A stretch of DNA of 64,000 nucleotides from contig LATX02000035.1 in NCBI GenBank assembly GCA_001466705.2, forward strand, positions 744,001-808,000, in the 5' to 3' direction. Shown here in pieces: positions 1 to 10,765 of the stretch (its first letter is position 1; every line of letters starts with the position of its first letter). The stretch is from Moniliophthora roreri (taxonomy: Eukaryota > Basidiomycota > Agaricomycetes > Agaricales > Marasmiaceae). The notes below the pieces were generated by a model. It was not told the DNA's origin. It did no database searches and saw only the letters and a list, made by a program, of their open reading frames with translations. Both the position numbers and the translations under genes were made by a program.

Positions 1-1054
1 GACGGTTTCATGCATTACATCAAGCAGGCGCACCTCCTATGACAATGAAAACGTACTTAATCCCGACAGTAGATAGGAATCCTCCAGCGATTGGCCCCAC
101 GACAGGTCCTGATATGTTATATTGGTTAAATGGTGCTTTTGCCCAGTAAAACGGCTCATACCTATCAGCGGCCCGAGGGTATACAAGGCCATCGCCGAGG
201 CACGCTCGTGAGGTGCGAACAGGTCGCTAATCGATCCACCACCGCAAGCTGCAAATCGATAACATGAGCCTCCGAGCATCGAATGAGTTGACAACAAAAA
301 CACACCTATTGGAGCTGAACCGGAGAAACCAGCTAATGGGAGAGTCGTTCAGAATGTCTGACCCACTTCCAGCGGGCTAGAATATACGCACCGAGGAAAC
401 GAAATGCTAATAAGGCACCGGTTGACGGAGCAAACGCGCAACCAAAACTAAAAGCTATGGATAGCAGATTGCCGATATGGAGAACCTGTTTATACCAAGA
501 AAGTTCAGTACACTGAGGTTTTGCTACTCAAAAGTGAACCCACCCATGTTCGACCATAAATTTCCGATAATGGGGCCAGGAAAAGTGGCTATAGACCAAA
601 GAGTGAGCATAATCAAGTCCATTGACCCAAAAGGCGAACTGACCCCAATCGCAAAGGAGAGAAGAAATATACTCAAAGTCATAGCCAATACTGTGGGAGA
701 CGTTATCCCGTATCTCGCAGCGACACTTGGTAGTCCAGGAGCCATCATGGAACTGGCTAGGGGGGGAACAAAAGTGTAAAACGAGACCTGACAGATTCAA
801 TTAATGAGATACGAAATACGTCAGGGAAGGGTACACACAATAGCTGTGGCGGTCCATTTCTTTGAGGATGGCCAATTCCTTGGATTGATAGGATCGGTGT
901 CCCAGTCATCTACCACCTCCTTGACCGTCTGTATTTCGTCCTGTTCGGTGAATTTTTTACTGGGCGGCCGCTCCTCATTTAACGTTGACGTTGAGCCGGT
1001 TTTCGGAGTGTTCCGTTGCGAGCCTGACGCGGGGTGTCGTGAGTCGTTGCTCAT
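1..1054 (-). CDS. MFS transporter (DHA1, polyamine/drug type), 3' part outside window
   Basis: Plasma-membrane proton antiporter of the major facilitator superfamily, TPO/FLR1-like. The N-terminus is hydrophilic and has the family hallmark DWDTDPINPRNWP just before the first membrane segment. After an intron (about 783-830) comes the helix reading ASSMMAPGLPSVAARYGI, then the loop PLFLAPLSEIYGR, which is the MFS motif A region, and further left GGSISDLFAPHERASAMALY and GPVVGPIAGG, all usual for this family. At least four short introns are needed to join these pieces, and the gene continues beyond base 1. The start at 1054 gives the usual Ser/Thr-rich cytosolic tail. Substrate cannot be told from sequence. 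Open frames on the opposite strand are shadows. Confidence 0.85.
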
Positions 1055-1576
1055 ATTGTCTAAAGGTGTCTGGTAGAAGACGGAAAGAAATAGATGGGCG
1101 GGGCTACAGAGAGTGAGCGCCCCCCATCGTAGGGGTAGTTATAATTATCAATCTGGGCCGAGCTACGCGATTTCTGTTTGGTCACTGACGGCGACTATTT
1201 CCATATTTAGTCACGTCGCACCGATGGCACTCTGGGAGATTGATTCCTAAGGTTGCCAGACGGCCCCATGCGGCCATTATATCAATCGCTCGCCGTTTCC
1301 CACTGAAAAGAACCTGAATGTACCGCCTTCAAGGACAGCAATGGGTGAGATGTAGTTATCCGGTATCCCATTATGACAACAGGCTGCAAAGGGGCTTACT
1401 AGGTGAGGCCGTCCTGCTCGAAATTCGAGTTCAACGTCATTGTGGGTGTTGAAACAACGAAAACTGACGTAAAGTAATTACTAAGCAAACACTCCGCGGA
1501 TATATTTAGGTATCGGCCGCTGTCAGCCGAAATGACTTTGAAATTCCAAAGGTGTACAAAGGAGTAGCAAGACCTG
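1055..1576. other. intergenic, no gene seen
   Basis: Upstream region of the MFS gene. No open frame with recognisable content, no repeat and no clear TATA box was found. Confidence 0.5.
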
Positions 1577-2300
1577 CAACTGGTGCTTTAGGTGCGACAA
1601 CTCGGAGTTTCTTGTTCTTATCATGATCTGAATACGCTCTGCGTGAATCTCTTGGATTTATATTGATCAAGGGTGTTTGGACAGCACAACGTCTCTTGGC
1701 GAAATCGAGTTGAATCCCGGCTGAATCCCAATAATAATATATCATGTTCATCTTTCACCCAAATCTTGATGTCATATGGAATCAAGTTTTGGCTTCCCAA
1801 CTTTATTCCGTGTGGGGTATTCAACTGTACTTATTTTGTCAGAGCCAGGGGAGTGACGGAGGGGGAGAACGATCTCATTTGGATTTTCAGGATGGCCGCC
1901 GGTGATGGAAAGAGAATTGAAGCAGCGATCGAGTTTGTTGATGGTGATTGGTCGGGTCGGTTGGGCGTGAAGGCTGCTCTGGGAGAGGCACTGGAGAGGC
2001 TGTGGACGCAGCAGTTGAAGGCACACTCGTGACGTACCGTGCAACGCCGAAAAGATAATGGAATCCTGTACATCTACTAGACCAAACACATTTACTTCGA
2101 CCTGGCCATGTCATGCACGACCTCGAAAACCCCGCGGATGGCCAGGGGTGTCTAATGCATCAAGGCTTTTCTCGCCTTCGGGATCACCGAGGAGTATGAC
2201 GTCTTGATTGTCGGTAGTCCTGCAGTAGTCTTGAGTTGGTGTGAATGCTCGGAATAGGTTTTCCGCGAATCTCTCGATGTTGCACTCATGAAAGCTAGTG
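1577..2300 (+). pseudogene. decayed mosaic copy of the NTF2-like/COQ6 locus
   Basis: Four blocks resemble the intact genes at 3303-5996. Bases 1580-1650 match the COQ6 segment around 4110-4205 (shared CTGGTGCTTTAGGTGCGAC). Bases 1677-1735 match the 5' end of the NTF2-like gene. Bases 1816-2032 match its 3' half and still encode ENDLIWIFRM and IEAAIEFVDGDWSGRLG. Bases 2105-2290 match the COQ6 start (ACCCCGCGGATGGCCAGG against ACCCCGCGGATAGCCAGG). The parent's E-rich insertion is absent and the COQ6 pieces carry indels and stops. A COQ6 piece lies before the NTF2-like piece, which fits the remains of a tandem duplication rather than a simple copy. Non-functional by inference. Confidence 0.75.
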
Positions 2301-2406
2301 TATGACATTGTCATGCTTATACCTTTCACAGCTACACCGATCCTCACCAATGTGACTCAAAAGCGAGAATCCTGGATCAAAGCCAAAGTCCATAACGTCC
2401 TTCAGT

Positions 2407-3025
2407 CTAACCTTCGAGGATCTTCGATTCCTTGAACGATAAGGAAATATTTGCGTTGTAGTGCGCAAAGAAAGCGTCGCATTCACGACAGAATCTTCCT
2501 TCCTTCAACAACTCTCTGAGCTGCTCTATGACCCGAGGGGGTACTTAGAAGTTCAGATTTCAGACCATCTACGAAGCTCGACCATGCGGGTGGAAACAAG
2601 ACCATGTCATGAGCACTTATAGCGGTTGAGGTAAACAGTACACAATATCTACCGTATCGTTTGCTTTGGAGAAGGTTCTGGTTCTGGTTCTGGAGGGTCT
2701 AAAAGATCAGGATTCCGTAACAGTTCTGGAGATACTATGAGTCAATGGCTATACAGCAAGAGACTGGAAATGGCTCACTGTGTCCCCGAGGAGTTCGTAT
2801 ATTCCCGCTGATCAAAGCTTGCTCCGCTAAACGATAGATCTCTGCGTTTGAAACCGATCTCTTCGATCCGCCATGGACGGAGTTTATCTGCAGACGCTAT
2901 GATAGGAGGTACATATCCGCCTTGCTCTTTTTATGCCGGGCCCGGATAGGGCAGGACACTGCTGAGTGAGCTTTTCAGAGCTTGCGGTGTTCTTCGTCAG
3001 TGAATGGTTCAAAATAGTACGACAT
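2407..3025 (-). pseudogene. decayed inverted copy of the small gene at 13728-14233
   Basis: Read on the minus strand, this stretch follows the gene at 13728-14233 almost throughout. It has the start (ATGTCGTACTATTTTGAACC against ATGCCGTACTACTTTGAACC), the GGCATAAAGAGCAAGGCGG-like segment, the exon 2 start (GAGATCTATCG), the LRNP-like segment, and even the second intron, so the duplication was made at DNA level. Frameshifts and an early stop after the first 20 or so codons break it. A CCAGAA hexamer is expanded here (2680-2697) relative to the intact copy. Downstream similarity continues past the intact gene's stop, where this copy has an open stretch ending in KESKILEG. Confidence 0.75.
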
Positions 3026-3189
3026 GATAAAGTCGAGCTGCAAAGGCGCAATGGAAGACTTAGGCTGTTCCATTGACCAAAACCAAATTCACTAACGTCG
3101 CACCGATCGACTGCCGAAGTCGTTGAGATCATGAAAACGCCTGTGCAGTTTGCGAAGTCAGCGCCATGCGTAACGTATAGACCTAAGTA

Positions 3190-3270
3190 CGAAGACTCAC
3201 TAGTACTCACTAGTACTCGGAACGACTCAGAAGGTTATTCGGCCGCAATCTTGCCGCAATCCTATTTATC
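3190..3270. repeat. short tandem repeats
   Basis: Two adjacent copies of the 12-mer ACTCACTAGTACTCACTAGT-type sequence at 3197-3220, followed by a doubled TTGCCGCAATC-like motif near 3243-3265. They sit just upstream of the NTF2-like gene. Confidence 0.6.
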
Positions 3271-3302
3271 CACGAGCCAATCATGAGGGTTTGAGTAGCA
3301 CA

Positions 3303-3824
3303 ATGTCTCTCAGCGAAACCACGTCGTCAAGCCTATCTCAAGCTGAATCCTCAGCTGAATCCCTCTACAACACCCTCCTCCAAACAGCTCATTCCTACAT
3401 CCGCGGCACAGACTTTAACTCTCTCGTCACCTCAGACTATGCCCACTCCTGGGGCCACAACGACTACATCTCCACGCGTCCCCATCTTCGCTCAACCCTC
3501 GATCGGGATGCATTCTTCGCTCACCTCCACGCCACGGGCCAAAAAGTGGAGTCAATCCGAACAGAGATAACTGATTCGGTTGTTGATACAGTCCAGAAAA
3601 AAGTCATGATTCGGGCTAGTTATTTTATCAGAGCCAAGGGAGTGACGGAGGAGGAAGAGGAGGAGAATGATCTCATTTGGATTTTCAGGATGACTGGTGA
3701 TGGAAAGAAAATTGAAGCAGCGATTGAGTTCGTTGATGGGGATTGGTCGGGTCGGTTGGGCGCGAAGGTTGCTCTGGGAGAGGCACGGGCGAAGGAGAGG
3801 TCGCAGACGCAGCAGTCAAGTTGA
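3303..3824 (+). CDS. SnoaL/NTF2-like small protein
   Basis: Single-exon protein of 173 residues. The layout is that of the NTF2-like superfamily: an N-terminal helix (SLYNTLLQTAHSYIRG), the segment HSWGHNDYISTRPHLR, then alternating strands ending in ENDLIWIFRM and IEAAIEFVDG. This resembles fungal SnoaL-like proteins of unknown function, and no catalytic residues can be named. ATG 3303 is chosen because the frame upstream begins at a TTG. An E-rich insertion (EEEEEE) interrupts the strand before ENDLIWIFRM and is missing in the decayed copy at 1816-2032. The COQ6 gene begins 139 bp downstream on the same strand and the two were duplicated together. Confidence 0.7.
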   Translation: MSLSETTSSSLSQAESSAESLYNTLLQTAHSYIRGTDFNSLVTSDYAHSWGHNDYISTRPHLRSTLDRDAFFAHLHATGQKVESIRTEITDSVVDTVQKKVMIRASYFIRAKGVTEEEEEENDLIWIFRMTGDGKKIEAAIEFVDGDWSGRLGAKVALGEARAKERSQTQQSS

Positions 3825-3963
3825 AGGTAACGCTCATGGCATAAATAGTATGACAATGAGTTCCTGTATATCTACTTACCGGCGTCGAGACTCAGAGGTT
3901 CAACTCAGAGACTCACTGTGTATACATACCTTACTAAGCAACCACACTTCTTTCCACCTGATC

Positions 3964-5996
3964 ATGTTAAGCGCGACCTCAAGAACCCCGCGGATAGCCA
4001 GGTGCTGGAGTGCCTCCAGAAATGCATCAATAAGACGTTTCTCATCCTCGGAGTTACAGGAGGAGTACGACGTCGTGATTGTCGGGGGCGGTCCTGCCGG
4101 TCTCGCGTTGGCTGGTGCTTTAGGTGCGACGTCGTTCCAGAAACCCAGGAAAGAAGTCACTGAGTTGCTTACTAGGATCTAAACAGGCTTTGCGTGAATC
4201 TCTCAAAGTCGCCCTTGTGGAGGCCGGGGATTTATCCAGAATACGGCACTGGACTATGCCTACAGACACCTTTTCCAATCGCGTCAGTTCTCTCACGAAT
4301 GTATCTCAAGCGTTCTTGAAAGGTACACAAGTCTTTCTACGTCACTTCATCATGAAGTCTTCATGTGGTTGAATCTCTTCTCTTTAGACATCGACGCATG
4401 GAAACAAGTGGAAATTGAGCGGACTTCGCCAATAAATGAGATGCAGGTATGTCTATTCTGAATGCTGGATTTCACATCCATACCAATGATTTACTCTAGG
4501 TATGGGATGGAGTATCCGATGCACGAATCACCTTCTCCGCGTCCGAATTAGGCTTGGAGAATCCTGCAGATGGAATTGCACGACTCACAGAAAACCTTAA
4601 TCTACAACGCGGTCTTTTACGATGCCTCCAGAACACTCCGAACATCAGCATCATTGACAAGACCAAGGTGCAAACCATTGAGAGCGAAGGACCGGGAACT
4701 TGGCCATTAGTGCGACTGGACAATCATCAAGTCTTAAAAGCACGTTTACTGGTCAGTTGTATTCATGCATTGAACAGCACGCATTTCTAAACCCAAGTTT
4801 TGGTCACCCATCAGGTCGGCGCAGATGGCTTCAACTCCCCCGTTCGAACATTTGCACAGATACCATCCTTCGGATGGGCGTACGATACACAAGCCATTGT
4901 AGCTACGATGTGTCATCCATCAAGGAGCGCTTATGAGGGACCAAACACGACTGCCTATCAACGTTTTCTTCCAACCGGACCCATTGCTTTCTTGCCTTTA
5001 TCACCTACGGTCTCTTCATTAGTCTGGTCAACGAAGCCTCCAATAGCGCGTGCACTGCAGGCTTGCGAACCATCAGTCCTCGCTCGCATGATCAATGCTG
5101 CTTTCCGCTTACCCGAATTATCCATGCGATACCTTTACGACCGGATTCTCGAATCCCATGAAGGTGGAAAGCCGATCACTGACGCTGAAATCAGAAGCGA
5201 AATCCAATGGCGCGAGCAGTCGCATGCCATTGATGTCAATTCTGCCTATTCGTCAGCAGCCTTCGATTCTTCTACATCTAACACCGGTATTCCCCCAGTT
5301 GATTCCGAAATGGTGCCTCCATTGGTGATGTCTCTTCAGCAAGGCTCTATTGCATCCTTCCCATTACGCTTCAATCACACAGAAACTTACATTGGTGAAG
5401 GTCAGGGCGCACGAACAGTTCTCGTTGGGGATGCTGCACATACGATACATCCACTAGCTGGGCAAGGGTTGAATCTGGGACTCGGGGATATTGAGTGTCT
5501 CGCTAGGTGCATCCACAACGTAGTATCAGCCGGTGGCGACATAGGTGCGCATGGATGATATTTATCTCCATTCTACGCCGAGCAATGACTGTCATGCCTA
5601 GGTTCTTCCACAGCACTCCTTCCTTACGCGCAGGAACGGTACTTTGAAAATCACAAGATTATGTCCGTTTGTGACAAATTGCACAAAATATACTCCTTCA
5701 CATCTGAACCTGTCGTTTGGGCACGATCGATCGGTTTGGAAGTGCTCAACGAGCTTGATTCGATCAAGGCAGCGCTTATGGCAACAGCGGGGTCGCATCC
5801 AAGACCATCTTCCTCCGATGACCTCAGGGTGAACGGCGACTTGCAAACGGCGTTCACAGTAGCAGCAAAAGGCTTGGAAGGGGTGATTGCTGCAAATAAG
5901 GCTGCCAGCGCAATCACCTCGGGCCTCGCGGGGCTTGCTGTGAATGGTTTGCAGGCATTAGCCAAGGCTGCGTCGGAGGCGAAAGAGAGGAAGTGA
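3964..5996 (+). CDS. COQ6: ubiquinone biosynthesis monooxygenase COQ6
   Basis: Flavin-dependent hydroxylase of the mitochondrial coenzyme Q synthome, expected on the matrix face of the inner membrane. The N-terminus is Ser/Arg-rich, as in a presequence (MLSATSRTPRIARCWSASR). It is followed by the FAD-binding GxGxxG motif in EYDVVIVGGGPAGLALAG, the DG motif in QVGADGFNSPVR, and the second FAD motif VLVGDAAHTIHPLAGQGLNL. The end has the COQ6 hallmark LHKIYSFTSEPVVWARSIGL followed by NELDSIKAALM. About six exons; internal introns lie near 4150-4185, 4320-4385, 4447-4500, 4750-4813 and 5549-5602. After NELDSIKAALM there is an extra Ala-rich tail of about 70 residues. The exact first donor is uncertain. 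Confidence 0.9.
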
Positions 5997-6120
5997 TTGT
6001 GATATATTCAGTTCGTTAGATATAATACAAACGGTAAATTTTTGAAGACAACAATCAACTACATGCATAGGTCAGACAGGACGGAGATAACGTATAAATA
6101 CAACTATATAACAAGGTGAA

Positions 6121-7142
6121 TCAAGAGTTGTCCGACAAATGAAACTGTACAATCGCTTCCCATTGCTCTAACGCATCATCGAGTGTAAGTAATGAATGTG
6201 GGTCAGCCAAGGCTAACTTCGAATTCTGCAAGTTGGACAGTAGGCCCAACTTTTGTATGGAATACCTGTGAATATCCAAGGCTCCAGCAGCATCGAGTCC
6301 GGAGGGTTCAGGTCCAGGATAGACAAACACTTTCTGGAACGTGGAGGGCATGCTGACAGTAGCCGACATACCGCATCCCGACGTCCTGGAACTGCTAGAT
6401 TTATTTTTCTGGTGAAAGATGGTTTGCAAATCATGGCACAAGTTTCGAGAAAACTGCGCCGGTTTCAGATGGAGACACATCAGTTGTGGCGCTTGCTGCG
6501 CGACTGAACTGAAGACATCCACCGGGCATCCGTGGAAACCCGAGAAATGAAGATGGCGAAGAGTGGGGAATGTGGGGATTGGATCTATATCGTAGCATGC
6601 AGGGAATGGCCCAGCAATGTGTAGTTCCACTAGAAATGGAAGTGTTACTGGAGCAAGGAGGCTTGACCTTGCTAGTCGGATGGAGAAGATGTAGAGCGTG
6701 GTTAAGGATGTGGATAGAAAAGTGAGGAGACGCCGCCAGACTTTGACGGCTAATTCCTGGTTGAAGACGAAGTATGAGTGAGGATATGCGGAGTGATTCT
6801 GGGATAACTCACATAACGGTGTCTATCAAGTTCGTAAGGCTGCGTCCTCTCGAACCTTCCCTGTTGAGAAGCCCCGCCTTCATGCCTCATAGCAGCAGTC
6901 TCGGTCGACATAAAGAGGTGTCGGACCTTCCTATCCTGCTCAGGTAATGTTTCTAATATCGTCGAGAACTTGATCATCTCCTCTACGCCAAAAATTGCCA
7001 AGCTTTGCAGCTTCGCCTCCCTCGAGACATCACGAAAGAACCGGCAAACAAGGGATAGAGAACGGCCTGTAGTGCCATCGTCGACGCAGGCTAGCCTGAA
7101 GATTTGCAACCAGATTTCGCAAGGGTATTGTGGCGGGACCAT
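6121..7142 (-). CDS. F-box-like protein
   Basis: Starts with PCEIWLQIFRLACVDDG and SLVCRFFRDVSREAKLQSL, the pattern of the F-box-like domains that are very numerous in Agaricomycetes. These are expected to recruit substrates to SCF ubiquitin ligases. One intron is seen (about 6765-6811): exon 1 ends at DRHRYV and exon 2 starts FVFNQELAVKVWRRLLTFL. The C-terminal part has loose leucine-rich segments (FPTLRHLHFSGFHGCPVDV), as in the substrate-binding half of such proteins, and ends SDNS. Target unknown. The tail converges on COQ6 with 124 bp between stops. Confidence 0.7.
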
Positions 7143-7654
7143 CGAGAGAGATGAGGAAATTGCGCAATTTGGTTGGCGCCTTGTTCGGGACTTTTTATGT
7201 TTGGTTCGAGGGAGACTTGCACTCGACCAAATCTAAATTGAATTAAAACAACTCCATAAGTTCGGTTCTGTCAGTTATTCTGAAGCAGTGCACTCTGTGT
7301 CAAGCTTGGATCTCCGCCGTTAATCATAATCACGTAGGAATGGAGAATAGCATACAGTTTCCACATTGCTCCCACGACAAGTGCCAGTGGAAATAGATTC
7401 GGCTAGCTTGAGAATCAGGTTTAAATTATCCTAGTAGGTGCTTGATAGGCGATATACATGGCATGAGTTCGGAGGATTTGGGCTCTCGACGATGAGCTCG
7501 ACGATAACAGAACAAGATTCACAGGCGTGACTGTGGAAAACTCGGGAGAGTCCGACCGAATTCATTGGGAAACTCGACCCTGAACTTACACTTCCACCAT
7601 AGCAACACATCTACCCTTCACGTTGTTCGCCTGCCAGGTACAAGGTTCTTTAGC
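7143..7654. other. divergent intergenic region
   Basis: Shared upstream region of the F-box-like gene on the minus strand and the coiled-coil gene on the plus strand. No gene or clear promoter element is recognised. Confidence 0.4.
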
Positions 7655-8916
7655 ATGGCTAGTATCAATCGATTCAGAGCAAACGAAGTAAGCCAAATAT
7701 CTCGTCCAAAGCACCTGGAAGGTGCCTCTAAGCTATCGCCACGCGTTTCTGGTCAAAGACGCGTACCTGACGCGTCAAATTATCTCTCTGAAGTCATCCA
7801 AATCTCATTTTGCTTCTAGGCCGCCAAGTCAGAGTGCCTATCTCGGGGTCACCTTCGTCGGAAACTCCTTGACGACGTGCTGACCGAGTTGTCCATATCC
7901 AAACGCAACGTAAGAAATTGCAGTCGACCCTGACCACGAATAGCTTTGACTCGTCTTCACAGGGCGACGCTTTAGCGAAGGCACTAAACCGTAAAAGGAC
8001 TTTGCATCCCAGGAGAACAAACGCTGGTAGGCTTCACCTTTCTGTCTTGATACTAACCTGATCCAATTCCATCTGCAGGACTGCCGAATGAGCGAGAGGT
8101 CAGTGTTCTGCCTCTCTCTCTAATTTTTTTTTTCTCAGATCCCTTCAGCTGGAGGAAAGCATCTCGGAAGAGGCCTTGATCGAAGAGCTTGACTCTTGGC
8201 TCGAATTGATCTCGGGTTTTACTGAACCAAGCGATAAGCAATGTTAGCCGATTTGCAGGTTCAATGAGCCATCGTTTGACAATTCCTCTCAACAGGGAAA
8301 GATGATGACGCGTCCGAACACTCGTTATCCAGTTCTTTACCTAAGAGAATCCAGACCATTCTGGACGAGGTATCCGATATGGAAGAAGAAGTCGATGTTT
8401 CATATCGAAAAATCGAGGATTTGGTTACAATAATAAACGAGGTCCTTCTTCCAATGATTATCTTGACGCACTCATCTAACATTAGTGATCAAGGCCCATC
8501 CAAAGCTACAAAGCGACCTCATTGATTCGCTTCAAAAGCACCCTCCTTCCTTGAACCAGAAGCACGTCGCTCAGGACGCGCTTCAGATCACAACGATCGA
8601 GGCTGCCCTCGTAAAACTATCACTAATAAGGTCTCGTTGTCATCAAGCCTTGTACGACTTCAAGGCCGGAGATGCGAAAATATCGGACGCCTTACAGCTC
8701 GCCTATGAAAGTCTCAGGGAGGAAGCAGCAAACTTGGAGGAGGAAGCCGGCGCGCTCGATCAACAACTACTCGAATATGAGGGGCTATTGGAGTTGGTCG
8801 ACGGAAAGGGTGGATCGTCTGGATTCCGGCAAATGGTAGAGGACTGGATTAGAGTTCAGAAGGAAATGGAGGACTGCCAACGGGATCTTCGCCGTCTTGG
8901 CTGGACAGGGGATTAG
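7655..8916 (+). CDS. coiled-coil protein of unknown function
   Basis: Not recognised. The last exon (about 8494-8916) is well supported and encodes long helices: QDALQITTIEAALVKLSLI, then YESLREEAANLEEEAGALDQ, ending FRQMVEDWIRVQKEMEDCQR and DLRRLGWTGD. The exon before it (about 8297-8441) encodes RIQTILDEVSDMEEEVDV and joins through an intron near 8442-8493. Earlier short exons (around 7655, 7820, 7970) are inferred from GT-AG pairs and one small junction could not be brought into frame, so the 5' half is tentative. Helical content and size resemble cytoskeletal or kinetochore subunits such as augmin (HAUS) proteins, but no motif proves this. Confidence 0.55.
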
Positions 8917-9540
8917 ACACGCAGAAAGTTTAACATACGGAAAAACTGGCCGTAGTTTAACCAGGGGCACTCCGACTCGGAAAACAGTCGAATATGCTAT
9001 GCACTGCAGAGTCTCCTATACTCGGGATGCATGGACTCTGCAGCCCTTGTGGTTTATTCAAAGTCAATTGACGGCCAGTTGCAAAGGAAGTCTTTCTCCA
9101 ACTTGAGATATTGGAGATGTACATAGCGCAGGAGAGATGATAGAGGCACAAAGGCCACGTTCCGATGTGCGGTCGGTCCCGTTAAGCTTCGATCGCTGAA
9201 ACGCCACAAAGACGCGTGGGAACCGATTCGGATGGACTTGCAAAAAAAAAGTCGACAATCAAGCTTCAACCCTCAGCGCTCGACCGTTACCTTCCTTCGC
9301 TGTGACTCCAGAGACGTCTCTTGGAATCGTGAGTCAAGTCTTCCTCTCTGAATTTCACAGTCCATTCGGTTTTTGTCGAGCTGCAGAAAGTGGAAGCAAA
9401 AGTTCAAGACAGGGTGTTATGTCTCAACGCGACCGTGGCAATGCTAGTAATGCTGGGACCTGTATAAATGCAGGGACTCGTATAGTCAATCACCATCGCT
9501 GCATTGAAGCTCCAAACACAAAACTTACTTCTCATTCACA
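8917..9540. other. intergenic, promoter of the following F-box-like gene
   Basis: No gene seen. It contains an A9 tract at 9242 and, close to the next gene, a TATA box listed separately. Confidence 0.45.
9463..9469 (+). promoter_or_regulatory. TATA box
   Basis: TATAAAT lies 72-78 bp upstream of the ATG at 9541, a normal spacing for a fungal core promoter with a short 5' UTR. Confidence 0.55.
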
Positions 9541-10485
9541 ATGTCCGTCTGCAACATCACTTCTATCAGCAACCTTCCCTTGGACATCGTTGACAGAATC
9601 GTCACTGCACTCTGGACCTCACCTTTGACTCCGTCGGAGCGCGTCCATGTCACAAAATCTTTCCAATCCGTTTCAAGAGCCTGGTCCGCCCTATTCACCA
9701 GGATTTTTTATGTGCACTTTCATCTTTGCGGACCATCCCGCACTTTAAAATTCCTCCAAATCCTTCGTGGAAGCGACCCTCTTACTCTAAACATGCTGAA
9801 TCGTTACTGCCGCTCCATCACGTTCGAGCACGCCCACGAGCATCTTTTTCCCCGCCCTAGTCTTCTCGAACGGCCTCTTGGGCCTGACATCGATGCTATC
9901 CTTAGGCATCTCGCGTCATTCCCCCAACATCTCCCATTACTCGATCGCGTCTCATTCCACCTCCACAATTATCTCATGGAAACCCTATTTGATCTTGCAC
10001 ATTTCCAGGCGTTTCCTACGCGCGTCCGGTGTCTCGAGTTCCAATTCAGCTACAGTCCTCGTACCGACGGCAAAGCCATTCAGCAAATCAAGAGCACTAG
10101 ATTTGAGCGCTTTGGCATCTATCCGGGCTCCATGCCTCATGTTAGGGAACTCAGAGTTTTCGGGTCATCTACGGCCGTAGCCAAGGAACTTTTGGCTGCT
10201 TGCGGGGGTATGGGGACGTTGGATGTCTTTGAACAAGACGCTTGGATACCCTCGACCGCATGTCAGCCCTTTCGACCCAACCGCTTCTATGAGAAGGAGC
10301 AAGAGGAACAGCAGGAAGAGGACGATGGTGGTAATGTGCTAGAACATAATGGATATGAACCCGAAGATGAAGATGAAGATGACGATGACGATTTGGACGA
10401 CGAAGAGTGGGAGGCGGAAATGAGGTCCTATTCAAGCGAGGACTTGTCTTGTATCATTGCAACTTTGAGAGGCTTTCAGGGCTGA
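9541..10485 (+). CDS. F-box-like protein with acidic tail
   Basis: Intronless protein of 314 residues. The N-terminus (ISNLPLDIVDRIVTALWTS, then SVSRAWSALFTRIFYVHF, residues about 8-60) has the shape of an F-box with its usual L-P start. The middle contains LRELRVFG-like and VRCLEFQFSY segments that suggest degenerate leucine-rich repeats. The C-terminus turns strongly acidic (PEDEDEDDDDDLDDEEWE, about residues 280-297) and ends LRGFQG. The expected role is substrate recruitment to an SCF ubiquitin ligase, inferred only from the fold pattern. It differs from the F-box-like gene at 6121-7142 in length and tail, so it is not a recent duplicate. Confidence 0.65.
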   Translation: MSVCNITSISNLPLDIVDRIVTALWTSPLTPSERVHVTKSFQSVSRAWSALFTRIFYVHFHLCGPSRTLKFLQILRGSDPLTLNMLNRYCRSITFEHAHEHLFPRPSLLERPLGPDIDAILRHLASFPQHLPLLDRVSFHLHNYLMETLFDLAHFQAFPTRVRCLEFQFSYSPRTDGKAIQQIKSTRFERFGIYPGSMPHVRELRVFGSSTAVAKELLAACGGMGTLDVFEQDAWIPSTACQPFRPNRFYEKEQEEQQEEDDGGNVLEHNGYEPEDEDEDDDDDLDDEEWEAEMRSYSSEDLSCIIATLRGFQG

Positions 10486-10765
10486 GTCTTTATAAATGTT
10501 ATGTACCCATTTTCTAGTCTATAGATATGCCAATCTAGATGCATCGCATTTTTGATTCCTACCGCCACTCACATCTTCCCAAAACATTACTCGACAAGGC
10601 TTAGGCCACCCAAACGTAAATTCTACCGAGGCATGTACGTTTTCTGCCGCGAGGCCTTTTACTCCCGTTTAATTATGTGAACGGCAGATCCGTGTTATTG
10701 TTCTGTCCCCGTCTTGTTTCGCGTCTTATGAATAGGCACCTAGCTCCTCCCAGGTCACATCTATC

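Noticed and set aside
477..779. 100-codon plus-strand open frame
   Set aside because: It lies antisense to the MFS transporter exons, whose conserved motifs (PLFLAPLSEIYGR, GLPSVAARYGI) show the true strand.
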